Positions 42,690 to 53,999 of a stretch of 64,000 nt of DNA are shown here, piece after piece. Each line of letters begins with the position of its first letter. The first letter of the stretch is position 1. This DNA is from Microvelia longipes (lineage: Eukaryota; Arthropoda; Insecta; Hemiptera; Veliidae), in assembly GCA_018340805.1 (NCBI GenBank), contig JACMZG010001913.1, positions 25,686,092 through 25,750,091 on the forward strand, given 5' to 3'. The notes beneath the pieces are model-generated. The model saw only the letters and a program-made list of their open reading frames with translations. It was not told the origin of the DNA and searched no databases. The translations under genes and the position numbers were made by a program.

Positions 42690-43205
42690 GTGATTCAAAA
42701 AATTCATGGATCTTATTGAAACGAAACTTTGTATTCTTATTTATCACGTAAAGGTTTATACTTGAACTGCATTTCAACTAAATTTGATTATTTTTCGATT
42801 TTTTACAATTTTTTAAAAAATGTATACAAGTCATTTGATACAAATTGAACTACTGCTAATAATAAAATGCAACTTTAGCACACATGTTAGTCTTATACAT
42901 GGCTACATGGTTGCTAATCTTAATCCGATCGCATCATTTTCGGTTTTATAATTTTTTTAAAGTTTTGCTGTCATAATTGTGGTTAAAAAAATATTTTCAG
43001 AATAGCACAACAACAGCGGAAGACTAATTTTTGTACAAAGTTTCAACTTTTTAGCATAAATACACTGGGAGCTACTATGATAACAGACACACACATACAT
43101 ACACAGGAGGTCTTAAAAACACCTAAAAAGGAAAGTTCCGGTAACATCCTGGTTTCACATTTTTTTTAAATACAATACTTTTCCCAATACCTACGATATA
43201 AATGG
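42690..43205 (-). repeat. 'Family R' dispersed repeat, longest copy
   Basis: Inverse of 24325-24790. On the minus strand it starts ATCGTAGGTATTGGGAAAAG and has GATGTTACCGGAACTTTCC, then extends through a TGCTAAAGTTGCATTTTATT stretch. Confidence 0.75.
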
Positions 43206-43228
43206 GGAGATGTAAAAATAGTTATTTA

Positions 43229-43340
43229 TGCCATAAGGCTGAGAAGTGTGTCTTTATGTCACGGCAATTAGATTTACCGACGAGCGAAGCGAGTCGGGAA
43301 AAATTGCCAAGACATAAAGACATTCTCAGCCGGATGGCAT
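43229..43340. repeat. 112-bp long imperfect hairpin with GAGCGAAGCGA tip
   Basis: Paired blocks from outside in are ATGCCAT/ATGGCAT, GGCTGAG/CTCAGCC, TGTCTTTATGTC/GACATAAAGACA, GGCAATT/AATTGCC and CCGAC/GTCGG, with small mismatches between and an 11-nt tip. About 38 of ~50 arm positions pair. Confidence 0.9.
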
Positions 43341-43348
43341 ACACAATT

Positions 43349-43802
43349 TTTTTTGAGGTAGCACTCACTAAATAAACTGCGCTATATTCTTAATTGAAAA
43401 AAAAAACAAACGTCCAATTAACTCCATATTATCGTCGTCATTAAATTCATCCATAGCTTCACCTTTTTACTCAAAAATGTAAAAGCTTTACAAATAAACA
43501 CACAAAAATTGTCAATTAGAACACCTTTTAAAAACGAACAAAATTAGTCTACGAACAAAAACAGAAACAAAATGAACGTTTTTAAAGAAATCTCATGAAT
43601 GTTTTACACTGATTGTTTTTTGAACACGCTACATTACAGTAATGGCGGCAATATATGAATTACTTTTACGTCCTAGGAGTTTTTTTACATTCTTTATTGT
43701 CCTCGGAGGTGAAAAGTACTAAATAACCTCCTATAACAATAATGATTGGCTTCTCGTCCTAAAAACGGTCCAATAAAGTGCTCAATTACGTACTACCTCA
43801 AA
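43349..43802. mobile_element. Possible MITE with short GAGGTAG ends
   Basis: TTTTTTTGAGGTAGCAC at the left and GTACTACCTCAAAAA at the right are inverted for about 15 bp with one mismatch. No coding. Weak evidence. Confidence 0.35.
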
Positions 43803-44475
43803 AATTCTGGCGCGGTGGTCCGCATGTCGGGCGAATTTCCTTTGATGCGTGTTTCCGTGCTTTTTATATAAGTTTACAACTACTAAATAAATAATTCCGT
43901 CGCGGTGGTCCGCTGTCGGGCGAATTTCATTTAGAATACGTGTTTCCGTGCTAAACAACCATTTTCTTGCTTATGCAAGAACCATGCCCATTGCGTGGTT
44001 CTAGAACCTAAGCAGTTACTCAATTGTCAAGCACTGCTCGTAACTCATTTTGTCTGTATTTTCCAAAGGAAATGCGCTAAAACCTTTAAAGATAACTGAC
44101 TAAGCTTAAAGATAAGTAACTAAGCTTTAAACTAGTGCAAATAATAGAGCGTACTTCTAATTTTAGAGGCATAGTTTTGTGCAACCAACTGGATAGTTAT
44201 GCGCATTTCCTTTGGAAAATACAGACAAAATGAGTTACGAGCAGTGCTTGACAATTGAGTAACTGCTTAGGTTCTAGAACCACGCAATGGGCATGGTTCT
44301 TGCATAAGCAAGAAAATGGTTGTTTAGCACGGAAACACGTATTCTAAATGAAATTCGCCCGACAGCGGACCACCGCGACGGAATTATTTATTTTGTAGTT
44401 GTAAACTTATATAAAAAGCACGGAAACACGCATCAAAGGAAATTCGCCCGACATGCGGACCACCGCGCCAGAATT
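43803..44475. repeat. Near-perfect palindrome, 274-bp arms, 124-bp spacer ('family G')
   Basis: Left arm 43803-44076 (AATTCTGGCGCGGTGGTCCG to AAAGGAAATGCGC) is repeated inverted at 44201-44475. Each arm holds a ~90-bp tandem pair of the GGTGGTCCGC...GTGTTTCCGTGC block. The spacer is unrelated AT-rich DNA. Confidence 0.93.
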
Positions 44476-44479
44476 ATTT

Positions 44480-45430
<951 letters not shown>

Positions 45431-45639
45431 TTGATTTGCAAGCATTATAAGAATTTTTTTAGATTATAACAAAATAGTTATTTATGCACTCCATTAAAAT
45501 TCGAGTGACTGGATGATTCCTAAGGCTTGGTCTCTTGACATAAAAAAAAAAATATAATATAAACTAGGAAACGAAAAAAAAAGAGTTTCTCCACGAAAAT
45601 AATTGTTTATTGGCAAAACGCTATCAAATTAACATGAGG

Positions 45640-45895
45640 CCATCCCATCAGTCGAGTATGATCCTACTCGATGGGTCTTACTCGACTTATCGAGCTATTA
45701 CCATCTCGAAAAAAAATAGTTTTATGAATTTCTAATATACTTGTTATGCTCCATGTGAACGGATAAAGGCGCGGGGGCCTCCCTGTGAAGGACTCGCTCC
45801 GCTCGACTGAGGACGAGCGGAGCGAGTCCGAAGTAAGGAGGATAATCCAATTTAATACGGAAAAGTTTTGAGGCACCCTGTACCCGATTTTTTTT
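45640..45895 (+). mobile_element. 5S-derived SINE, headless copy with perfect hairpin
   Basis: The tail GGCACCCTGTACCCGATTTT fits the SINE family. At 45790-45829, GGACTCGCTCCGCTCG and CGAGCGGAGCGAGTCC form a perfect 16-bp stem with an 8-nt loop, an inverted duplicate of the family's GAGCGAAGCGAG box. Confidence 0.75.
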
Positions 45896-46203
45896 ATTTA
45901 CAATCATGAATAGTTAATTTATTTATATAATTAGGTTGACTGACCCCTGTTCGAATGGGAAAACGTTTTAAAATTTTGGTTTTTGTTAATATTAAAAGAT
46001 AATGGGTTAGTGTGAAACCAGTTACTGATGAGAGATAATTGTTGTTCAACGTAACAACAAAATAACGTAATTGTTGAATTATTACGTTGTTAGTAATTCT
46101 GCCCTCCTATCTGTGTCTGACGAGAAAATTTTGTATTTAGAAAATATTTTGTATATTTTTCTACTTTGTATACTTTTTAGTACTTTTACTTTTAAGCACC
46201 AAC

Positions 46204-46536
46204 TATGATCTTTTCGCAGATAGTTTGAGAATGTACCCATCTATACCTGATGATATGTCAGCATATTTACTACAATCTAATATCAATATTAGTCTCTTGT
46301 GGTCTCGGCTTAATAAAATGCAACTAAATGCCAATAAAACAGTGTTCAAGTCTTATATGAGACCAAAACGTATTATTGACACAAAGTATAATGTTGCAAA
46401 TGAACCACTCTCATTAGTTGATTATGTTAAAGATCTAGGAGTCACCCTAGATGCAGAGCTCAATTTTGATACGCATATTGGCAATATCGCTACTAAGGCA
46501 ATGGCAACCTATGTCATGACTTCGTTCATTTTGTAA
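46204..46536 (+). pseudogene. LINE reverse-transcriptase fragment
   Basis: YDLFADSLRMYPSIPD fits the F/YADD box with the second Asp changed to Ser. LLWSRLNKMQLNANKT and YVKDLGVTLDAELNFDTHIG follow, as in jockey/R1/CR1 RTs downstream of the catalytic site. About 110 codons open, then stop. A short orphan fragment. Confidence 0.8.
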
Positions 46537-46564
46537 CAAAGAAACTTTAATAAAAATAATAAAA

Positions 46565-46790
46565 GTTAAACTGCATCGTGCCTGGATAGGTGACCACTGG
46601 GAATGAACCGAATGCATTTACTACCTGAAGACGAGCGAAGCGAGTCCAAATACGTGTTGTAATATAAATTAAACGATTTGTATATAAATCGTACAAGGAA
46701 GGATAAGCATAGCGAATTCGACGTGATCACGATCATGATTCGACTAGCACCTCAAAGTGTTGAGGTACCCCGTACCCGATTTATTTATTT
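46565..46790 (+). mobile_element. 5S rRNA-derived SINE copy (plus)
   Basis: GTTAAACTGCATCGTGCCTG, GATAGGTGACCACTGGGAAT (box C of 5S), then ACGAGCGAAGCGAGTCC and tail GAGGTACCCCGTACCCGATT followed by (TTTA)n. The closest copy to 5S in the box C region. Confidence 0.88.
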
Positions 46791-47035
46791 ATACCGTAGG
46801 TAAATTAGAAAAGTATTTGTGTCTGCAAAAACATTCGAATCCAGGACGTCACCAAAATTATCGGTTCTAGGTGTTTTAGACCTCGCAAGTGGTTTTTACA
46901 AAGTTGTCTGTCTGTATGCGTGTGATTGTGAGTGTGTATAAAAATCAATCTTTTGGTCTAGTTAAATATTTTTACGTCGTCATTTACCAACATAAAGACT
47001 CATAAAAAATTTTGAATTGAATTTTGGTATATATA
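46791..47035 (+). repeat. 'Family R' copy joined to the SINE tail
   Basis: ACCGTAGGTAAATTAGAAAA, then AGGACGTCACCAAAATTATC and AAGTGGTTTTTACAAAGTTG, as at 24325. Followed directly by (TA)n. Confidence 0.75.
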
Positions 47036-47039
47036 CATG

Positions 47040-47041
<2 letters not shown>

Positions 47042-47121
<80 letters not shown>
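47042..47121. repeat. (TA)n microsatellite
   Basis: Pure TA, 80 bp, between a 'family R' copy and a SINE. Confidence 0.97.
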
Positions 47122-47123
<2 letters not shown>

Positions 47124-47146
47124 TTAGGTTTTTGTTGCAATATAAA

Positions 47147-47312
47147 TCAATCAAGCGAGGTCAGTTCTTGGATGGATGATTTCTGAGAATAAAACAAATG
47201 TATTACAGTCTGACGTATTGCAGGTTAAATTTTGAGACATGTATTATGTGAGGACGAGCGTAGAGAATAGTGAAAAATGTTCTGAGGCACCCCTATCCCG
47301 ATTTTTTATATT
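47147..47312 (+). mobile_element. 5S rRNA-derived SINE copy, degenerate
   Basis: TCAAGCGAGGTCAGTTCTTG, GATGGATGATTTCTGAGAAT and tail GCACCCCTATCCCGATTTTT. The body GAGGACGAGCGTAGAGAAT has lost most of the GCGAAGC box. Confidence 0.75.
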
Positions 47313-47520
47313 TAATGAGATATTATTTATTATCATATTTTCTATCTACTAAATTACTGCATTTTTGATAAACATAATGAGCATTACTAGATAATTATAT
47401 TAATTTAATAAAATGCAATAAATTTTAAAAATTAACTGTTTTAAATTATGGTCATTGATTATAAAGTGACATTAGTAAGTAAATTAAGTATTTACTTAAC
47501 TTCAGAGTGGGTGAATATGG

Positions 47521-47530
47521 TATATAAATA
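47521..47530 (+). promoter_or_regulatory. TATA box of secreted-peptide gene 1
   Basis: TATATAAATA preceded by AGAGTGGGTGAATATGG and followed by a GACGCAGAGAGGATTAA block. The same series, including an equivalent TATA, is conserved in reverse near 58775 in front of gene 2, where random AT-rich DNA would not keep it. Confidence 0.75.
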
Positions 47531-47550
47531 GGACGCAGAGAGGATTAAGC

Positions 47551-47614
47551 ATTGCGTAAAAATTATTTACCAGAGTAAGACACATTTACCAGGTGATCCA
47601 TATTTACATACCAG
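47551..47614 (+). other. Non-coding exon 1 of secreted-peptide gene 1
   Basis: ATTATTTACCAGAGTAAGAC and onward to TACATACCAG|GTAAGC. Conserved with 58748-58701 on the minus strand. No ATG inside. A second possible donor (CAG|GTGATC) lies at 47592. The intron to 52028 is 4.4 kb and holds a complete DNA transposon. Confidence 0.65.
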
Positions 47615-47799
47615 GTAAGCTATGTTTAATTATAATAAATAGTTTTTTTTTTAAATTTGAATAAGTTTATTTATGTTTTGTCTAATAATAATATTAAATG
47701 CAAAGATCAAATTTGCAAGCATTGTTTTATATATATATTTTATATATTCTATTTTTTTATTGAAATATCTTGCTGGTAGATCAAACTTAATTTTTTTGA

Positions 47800-47847
47800 A
47801 AGAGCAAGACACATTTAGATCCATAGTCGTTTAGATTGGCATATCAG
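47800..47847 (+). repeat. Partial duplicate of exon 1 with its own donor
   Basis: AGAGCAAGACACATTTAGATC and CATATCAG|GTAAGA repeat the 3' half of exon 1 185 bp downstream. Could be a spare 5' exon or an inert duplicate. Confidence 0.5.
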
Positions 47848-48187
47848 GTAAGATTATTTTGTATAATTGTGTCTGGGTCACGCTTAACTTCCACTGTGTT
47901 TATGATTAAAGGTTAAGACCTGGGTAAAAAATTTAGGTCTTATGTTAGAGATTTTAAAAAATCAATATAATTAATGATGGGGTACTAGTGAGAAAATAAA
48001 AAATCACTATATTTCGTATCTACCGTCAATACATATTCATGATATATTCACAGGAAAACCAAAAAATTAACGACAATACTTACTACGACTAGTTACAGTT
48101 AATAACAATAACAAAAATTGACAATTCAAACTATAAGGAAACTTATAGAGGAGAAAAACCAATGAGTGAAGAAAACGAGTTTATGTG

Positions 48188-48299
<112 letters not shown>

Positions 48300-51200
48300 G
48301 GTGGCCCTTAAAAATGAACTTTCTTTTTTCTTCGCTCCCAACCCCTAATTTTGTTCGAATTGTGAAAAAAAAATTCCATAAAAATTTCAGCCCGATCGGG
48401 TGATTAACAGGGCCGCCGGCCTTGAAGTTTTAAGGTGTCAAAATTCGTCAAAATTGAGATTTCGTGACAATTTTTTTTCTGTGATTTTTTACATTATGTT
48501 CTAGGTAAAACAATACCTAACCCAATAATAAGACACTATGAACTTATCATTATGTCCTGAAATTATCTTAGTTTGTTCTTATTCTGATATTTTAATGGTG
48601 GACATATATATTTTTTCTTAAAAATTATCAAAAAACAATTGTTTTTCTCTACACTGCAAAGTATAACTCATATAATATGTTTTTTGTTATCAATTCATTG
48701 GTATATTATGTTTTGTATACTGTCTTCTATAATTTAAGACCAATATATGGTTATTTATACCAAAATTAGCAGACCTAATGTGTAACAACAAAACACTGCC
48801 ATCCTATCTCGCAGTAGGTGAAAGCTAAGTATTGAGTATAATAGTCCAATTCAGTTTCAAGAATTTTCAATTAGTTTTTTGGTTTGAATTTATTTTCAAA
48901 CAAGCCATTATTGTGACATTTGAAACTTGTGTGTTACCCCCCCCCCCCTTTGCCGACCCCCCCCCCCTAACCTATTATGAAATATAAAATTTTTAAAAAT
49001 TTTCACAAAAATGAATTGAATAAAGAAAGGCAAGATAGGTTATAACTTTGAATACTTTTTAATACTTGTTTACCAAAATACTTTCAGGTAAAATAACCCT
49101 AGTGTCCACTTAAGGATTAAAGATGAGTGAAGGAAAATACCATGCAAGTGATCTAAGCAGGGGTACTATGAATGAATCATTTTAATCCCTTTGACTTACT
49201 TAAAAAAAGTTCCAGTCTTGGTTCAGAAAAAACTGTTACCATCAAATCTGTTTAAATTTCTTTTTTAAATCAAGTGTTTGGTTTAAGTTGTTTTGTTAGT
49301 TATAAAATTACAAGTGAAAGAATTCTTCGTTCTGACCATCCTTTTTAGTAGGTCCTGTTTCCCACCAGATTACGGGGGGCAAACTTCCTTCTAACAGACA
49401 AGTGTGTTGTTTTATAATCTCAAAATAATCAAGTTAGATGTAAAACATAGTGCTGAATTGATGATAAAGGAGGTTAGCATCTTTTGGGAAAAAGCAAGAA
49501 TCCCTACAAAAAAAAAGACCACTGCAGTGAGATTTTAATCAAATTATAAACGATTGGAGTTGTTTCAGAAAAATTCTTCTAAAACGACTGAGTTTGCTAT
49601 CAGTAGTAGTTTTGCGTTTACAGACAGGCTGGATGATTTATTTGATATTGTCCATAGTGACGCTGAAAATCAAATAAAAATTCAGGAGGACATAGAGTTT
49701 TTGCGGATGCAAAGAATGAAAGGGCGACCTGGTGTTATGCTGGGAGTTGATATTAAGTTACACAGGGCAGAATAGAGAATTGCAGAACGGAAGGAGGAAG
49801 AGGTCCGTTGAAAAACTTGATGCATGGAGGATATTGATCGATCTAGTTTGTTTGCGGAATTGCTACCAAGCACCAGCAGCAGTAGTAGCACAGACGACAG
49901 TGAGGGAGTTTCAGATGAGCTTGTCTCTGATGCAATTTTTCCTTCATTGTCAGGTTTTAGAGGAACTGTTGATTTTTTTAATGATCGCCTAGCAGCAACG
50001 TTAGATAGGTGCAAAGTTAGAGACAGAGATGCTGTTCATATATTAGTTGCCACAGCAGAAGCGTTAGGCCATAATGCAAAGAACTTGGTAATTAACAGAA
50101 ATTCAATAAGCCATAAACGATCCCAATTTTAGATTTTTAGATACAATGAATTGTTAAAAACCTTTATTATTGATAGAATTCAGTGTGCTGTCGTGCATTG
50201 GGATGGGAAGCTTCTTTCTTATATTACAAAAGACAGTAAGATAGAAAGGTTGGCAGTTCTTATTTCATATGGCGGAAAAGACAAGTTGACCATGGAGCTC
50301 CGAGCATACCACAGGCTACTAGAGCAGAATAAGCCGCCGCAGTCTATAGATGTCTTGAAGAATGGTGACTTCTTGATTCAGTCCAAGCGATGTGTTTTAC
50401 ACTACGGCATCGAACACCAGTAAGAACAATGGAGCTTGCAGAAATATTGAGAACCTCTTAGAAAAGGATTTTCTATACCTGCCTTGTAGGCACAACGTAT
50501 TTGAAGTGGTATTAAAGGGTGTATTCAATGAAGTAGTGGGACCGACTTTTGGGTCAGATGTTCCACTGTTTTCTAGGTTCAGAAATTCATGGGGTCAGAT
50601 AGACTCTAAAATATAGTCTTCTGATCTCAGAAGTTTAATAAGAGATATGCGTGCTTCGTAAAAAGTTTCAAAGAAAAACAATTAAGAGAAGATAACAGGG
50701 AGCTAATGGAGCTGGCAGTGATTTTTCTAGGAGAGACCCCGCCTCGAGGAGTGTCATTTAGAAAGCAGTGCTATTAGCCATGCAATATGGATGTCGAAGG
50801 CGATCTATTGTTCAAAAATTTATTTATTTAGAAGTGACTTCAAGTTGTCTACCAAAGAAAAATCTTCGATGAGAAAAATTAACATTTTTCTTATTAGAGT
50901 GTATTTAAGAGCAGGTGACACAAATGCGAGTAAGGCCCCAATGTCTGACTTGCATTTTATTCAGTCATTAGTCAATTACGAGGCTATAGATTCAAAAATT
51001 AGCAATGCTATACTAAAAAAATGTATTAACCATTTGTTAATGATTAATAAAGTCGGTAAGGGAAGAGGAGGGTCAGGCAAAGGGTGGAGGAGGGGGGGGG
51101 GGGGGGGGTAACACACAAAATTTCAAATGTCGCAATAATGGCTTGTTTGAAAATAAATTCAAACCAAAAAAACTAATTGAAAATTCTTGAAACTGAATTG

Positions 51201-51773
51201 GACTATTATACTCATTACTTAGCTTTCACCTACTGCGAGATAGGATGGCAGTGTTTTGTATGTTACACATTAGGTCTGCTAATTTTGGTATAAATAACCA
51301 TATATTGGTCTTAAATTATAGAAGAAAGTATACAAAAACATAATATACCAATGAATTGATAACAAAAAACATATTATATGAGTTATACTTTGCAGTGTAG
51401 AGAAAAACAATTGTTTTTTGATAATTTTTTAAGAAAAAATATATATGTCCACCATTAAATATAAGAGTAAGTACAAACTAAGATAATTTCAGGTCATAAT
51501 GATAAGTTCATAGTGTCTTATTAGTGGGTTAAGTATTGTTTTTACCTAGAAAATAATGTAAAAAATCACAGAAAAAAAAATTGACACGAAAATCACAATT
51601 TTGACGAATTTTGACACCTATAAAACTTCAAAGGCCCGGCGGCACCTGTTAATCACCCCCCGATCGGGCTGAAATTTTTATGGAATTTTTTTTTCATATA
51701 TTCAAACAAAATTAGGGGTTGGGAGCTCAACATTTCTAACATTTTTTTTTCACCCCTATAGCTAAGGGCCACC
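48300..51773 (+). mobile_element. DNA transposon with ~670-bp terminal inverted repeats (3.47 kb)
   Basis: GGTGGCCCTTA at the left and TAAGGGCCACC at the right begin inverted repeats that run about 670 bp inward (to ~48968 and from ~51090). Shared blocks include GCCCGATCGGG, TAGGTAAAACAATACCTAACC-like sequence, AAAACAATTGTTTTTC and CTATCTCGCAGTAGGTGAAA. The inner ends are C-runs on the left and a G-run on the right. The core holds a broken transposase. It sits in (TA)n within intron 1 of peptide gene 1, so any target duplication is masked by the TA repeat. Confidence 0.92.
49554..50615 (+). pseudogene. Transposase-like gene of the 48.3-51.8 kb element, broken
   Basis: Pieces in order: a charged N-terminal part (FDIVHSDAENQIKIQEDIEF, frameshift near 49775), a Ser-rich linker (LPSTSSSSSTDDSEG), a helical stretch (FFNDRLAATLDRCKVRDRDA), then CAVVHWDGKLLSYITKDSKI, TTASNTSKNNGACRNIENLL, CRHNVFEVVLKGVFNEVVGP and LFSRFRNSWGQIDS. 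The combination HWDGKLL, 'TTASNTG..GAC', 'CRHH.FE' and 'GP..GP...LF.RF' is a transposase family I know from unannotated elements of cnidarians and arthropods; I do not assign it a superfamily. Where the family has Phe-Asp-Thr-Thr, this copy has Phe-Tyr-Thr-Thr, losing a probable catalytic Asp. At least three frameshifts or stops. Homology continues weakly to ~50760. Confidence 0.75.
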
Positions 51774-52035
51774 CTAATATATATATATATATATATTTCC
51801 TCAAATTGTATTTTTTCTTGGTTGGGAACCTCTAAAACGGATTTTGAACACACTCCCGGGCTCCCCCTACCACACGAGCCATTTCAGCGATTTTTTAAAA
51901 TTCTCTTATTATAATTTAAATAATTTATAAATTAATAATTTTAATTTTTAATTAAAAAATATTTTTTATTAAGAAAACAAATTGATCGGATTTCACTTAT
52001 CTTTGATTTATTTCTTTTACCGTTACAGAGGCAAG

Positions 52036-52134
52036 ATGATGAAGGCAATTGTTATGGCTGTCTGTTTCGTATTATTCATCGCTTCAGTAAGCTGCGATCC
52101 AGTGGCACAGCGGCTTAATCCTTGGAGATTCTAA
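52036..52134 (+). CDS. Secreted mini-peptide gene 1, exon 2 (32 codons, truncated by stop)
   Basis: Acceptor CCGTTACAG at 52028; the first ATG of the inferred mRNA is 7 bp in. Residues 1-20 (MMKAIVMAVCFVLFIASVSC) are a clear signal peptide. The rest reads DPVAQRLNPWRF and stops. After the TAA the same frame continues LAEADSN then stop, matching the C-terminus of gene 2 (FKLAEAPN), so the TAA replaces a Lys codon (AAA to TAA). Either the product is now shorter, ending Pro-Trp-Arg-Phe, or the gene is dying. The mature part has no cysteines and no Gly for amidation. Secretion is inferred; the function is unknown and I recognise no family. Intron, promoter and exon 1 are conserved with gene 2. 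Confidence 0.7.
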   Translation: MMKAIVMAVCFVLFIASVSCDPVAQRLNPWRF

Positions 52135-52318
52135 CTCGCCGAAGCTGATTCTAACTAACCAGATATCTTGTTAGTAGATAGTATTTTTGCGGTACTTTAT
52201 ATTACTCTAAAAGCAAAAGTATACTATGGATTACATTAGTAAAAATACATTAACAATTATAGTTGCAGTTATGTAGAACAATATGTTGTCATGTAGTTAG
52301 TTTCATTAAATTGAAAAA

Positions 52319-52328
52319 AATAAATAAA
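52319..52328 (+). terminator. Polyadenylation signals after peptide gene 1
   Basis: Overlapping AATAAATAAA 185 bp after the stop. The 3' UTR is partly conserved with gene 2 (AGTTATGTAGAACAA in both), supporting a transcribed UTR. Confidence 0.5.
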
Positions 52329-52379
52329 AAATGCGATAAAAACATGCTATAAATGTTAAATTTTAATATATCCTAAACT

Positions 52380-52860
52380 TATTAATATTTACAAACAAAT
52401 AAAAGTATTATATTAAATAATAATGTTAGTGTACTTCATATAGTTACTATAATATTAGTTGAATATTATAGTAATATGAATAGTTATTTAACTACAATAT
52501 AATTGTTTAATATAGTATTTTATTTTTTGTAGATTACTGTAGTAGTCAAACTATTATACTTAGTCTACTTAAAATAATCCAGCTCCTGATTTGTCAAAAA
52601 TCCTCAATCCATCTGTAATCCACAATTAATCTGTGTTGTCCAAATTGATATATTCCCAATCGTTTCGTAATGGTATTGAATAATGATCAAGTTTGCTCAG
52701 ATTTCCACTGGGGAACTGATAAATACTATGACATTTTACAGTTCCGAGAGATTTGTGCCATAGGACCAAATGGAACTTTGACCAGTGGCTAAACAAAAAT
52801 GTTTCATTGCCTTAAACCTTGTAGCTGATAGGCAGCAAACATGGCTTCATACTTTAGGCA
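52380..52860. other. No gene recognised
   Basis: AT-rich sequence between peptide gene 1 and a LINE fragment. Confidence 0.5.
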
Positions 52861-52862
52861 CA

Positions 52863-53700
52863 ATTTTTTTTTTTCAAATTTGTTTTATTAGTAATACAAC
52901 AACAAATAACTGTTACAAGATTTGGTAAGACTTGTTAGAGAAACAATCCAGTGTTCGTACTATTGCGGGAGTTAATATAAGTAATTAATAATTGTAAATA
53001 TTCTGATTGGAAAATAATAATGATTAAAGATATTAGACGAATAATAAGATAATAAAGTATAAAAGCTAATGAGATGTATAATAATGTAAAATATAATTAT
53101 TGATGGAACCTACTAGTTCCTGCTGCTCTTTTCTTTACTAGTTCCTACTGCCGTAAAAACTTTTACGGCAGGGGGGGGGATAAGTTTTATACCTGGTTGA
53201 GTTGATCTCTGGGCCACTGTCTTCTCAGACGTCTGATAGGATTGTCAGGTAGGGTTTCAGAGGAAACGAGTTGAACTAAGGGATTAGGATGGTCTACTAG
53301 GGATTCATGAACTTTTGGTAGCGGGATTTGAAGATGTCACTCACAAAGGGAACATTGAGGCATTATGAATCGTGAGGATGGAAACATAGAAGGGGGCATT
53401 AGTGATTTTTCTTAGGATTTTTGACTGTAGGATTTAAAGAAGTTGGGAATCAGAAGGCTTGGTGCTACCCCACACCTCATGCCATAGGCCCGCGCAAGTT
53501 TTAAAATTACATTGTAAATTCGAAGATTGTTGCTCGTGCTCATAGTTTTGACCTATGATTTAGAAGACTCAGCAGGAACTTGTATCGTCTTGACACGTCA
53601 GTATGTTTGATTTTTGTGTGTAGTCGTCTGTCGAGGTTAGGGCTAAAGTTGACAGACGACTGAACTACTTGGATGACTGAACTTCCTGGCATATGAGTTC
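52863..53700 (-). pseudogene. LINE 3' fragment, minus strand
   Basis: The minus-strand frame near 53330-53190 ends LPDNPIRRLRRQWPRDQLNQ then Val-stop, parallel to PDNPPRRLKRQWPRDLLV in the insertion at 34072. A T13 run at 52863 may be the tail. Upstream coding to ~53700 is too decayed to name. The perfect hairpin TGCCGTAAAA/TTTTACGGCA sits at 53149-53170 in the UTR. Confidence 0.6.
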
Positions 53701-53999
53701 CTAATAGGTGTTTTAACGCCTCTTCTTCTGTAAAAGTATATGTTTCCCCATTACTAGAAGAGGCCCACTGCTAATTGGGCCTCTTAAAAATATTAAATAA
53801 TATTAATAAAAAAATATTAATATTATTAATATTTTTCGCTAAAACATTGTGAAATTTGGCAGCTGGGCCAGATTCTGTGATTTCCTTGCAGTTGACTCTT
53901 CTATGACTCTCGTTTAGCTTTTTTGACAAAGTGTTTGTCATCAAATAAGTTTGATGACAAACTTATTGAACCTACGGCTAGATAGGTAGGAGTTCCAAA
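53701..53999. other. Unassigned, with AT palindrome near 53785-53830
   Basis: TAAATAATATTAATAAAAAA and its inverse form a small AT palindrome. Nothing else recognised. Confidence 0.4.

Larger units (their letters stand above)
41055..42690 (-). mobile_element. 5S-derived SINE split by a LINE insertion
   Basis: The tail half (41055-41152, TCGGGTTTGGGGTACTTTTC to GATAGTAAATACATTCGTTT) and the head half (42634-42690, CATTCTCAGCAGTCACAC to TCGATGCTGCTTAA) join perfectly when compared with the intact copy at 39600-39792. The LINE at 41153-42633 lies exactly between. Confidence 0.85.

Noticed and set aside
43349..43802. Confident MITE call
   Set aside because: The matching ends are short and rest partly on T/A runs; kept only as a low-confidence feature.
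49682..50014. Minus-strand 110-codon frame
   Set aside because: Antisense shadow of the broken transposase.
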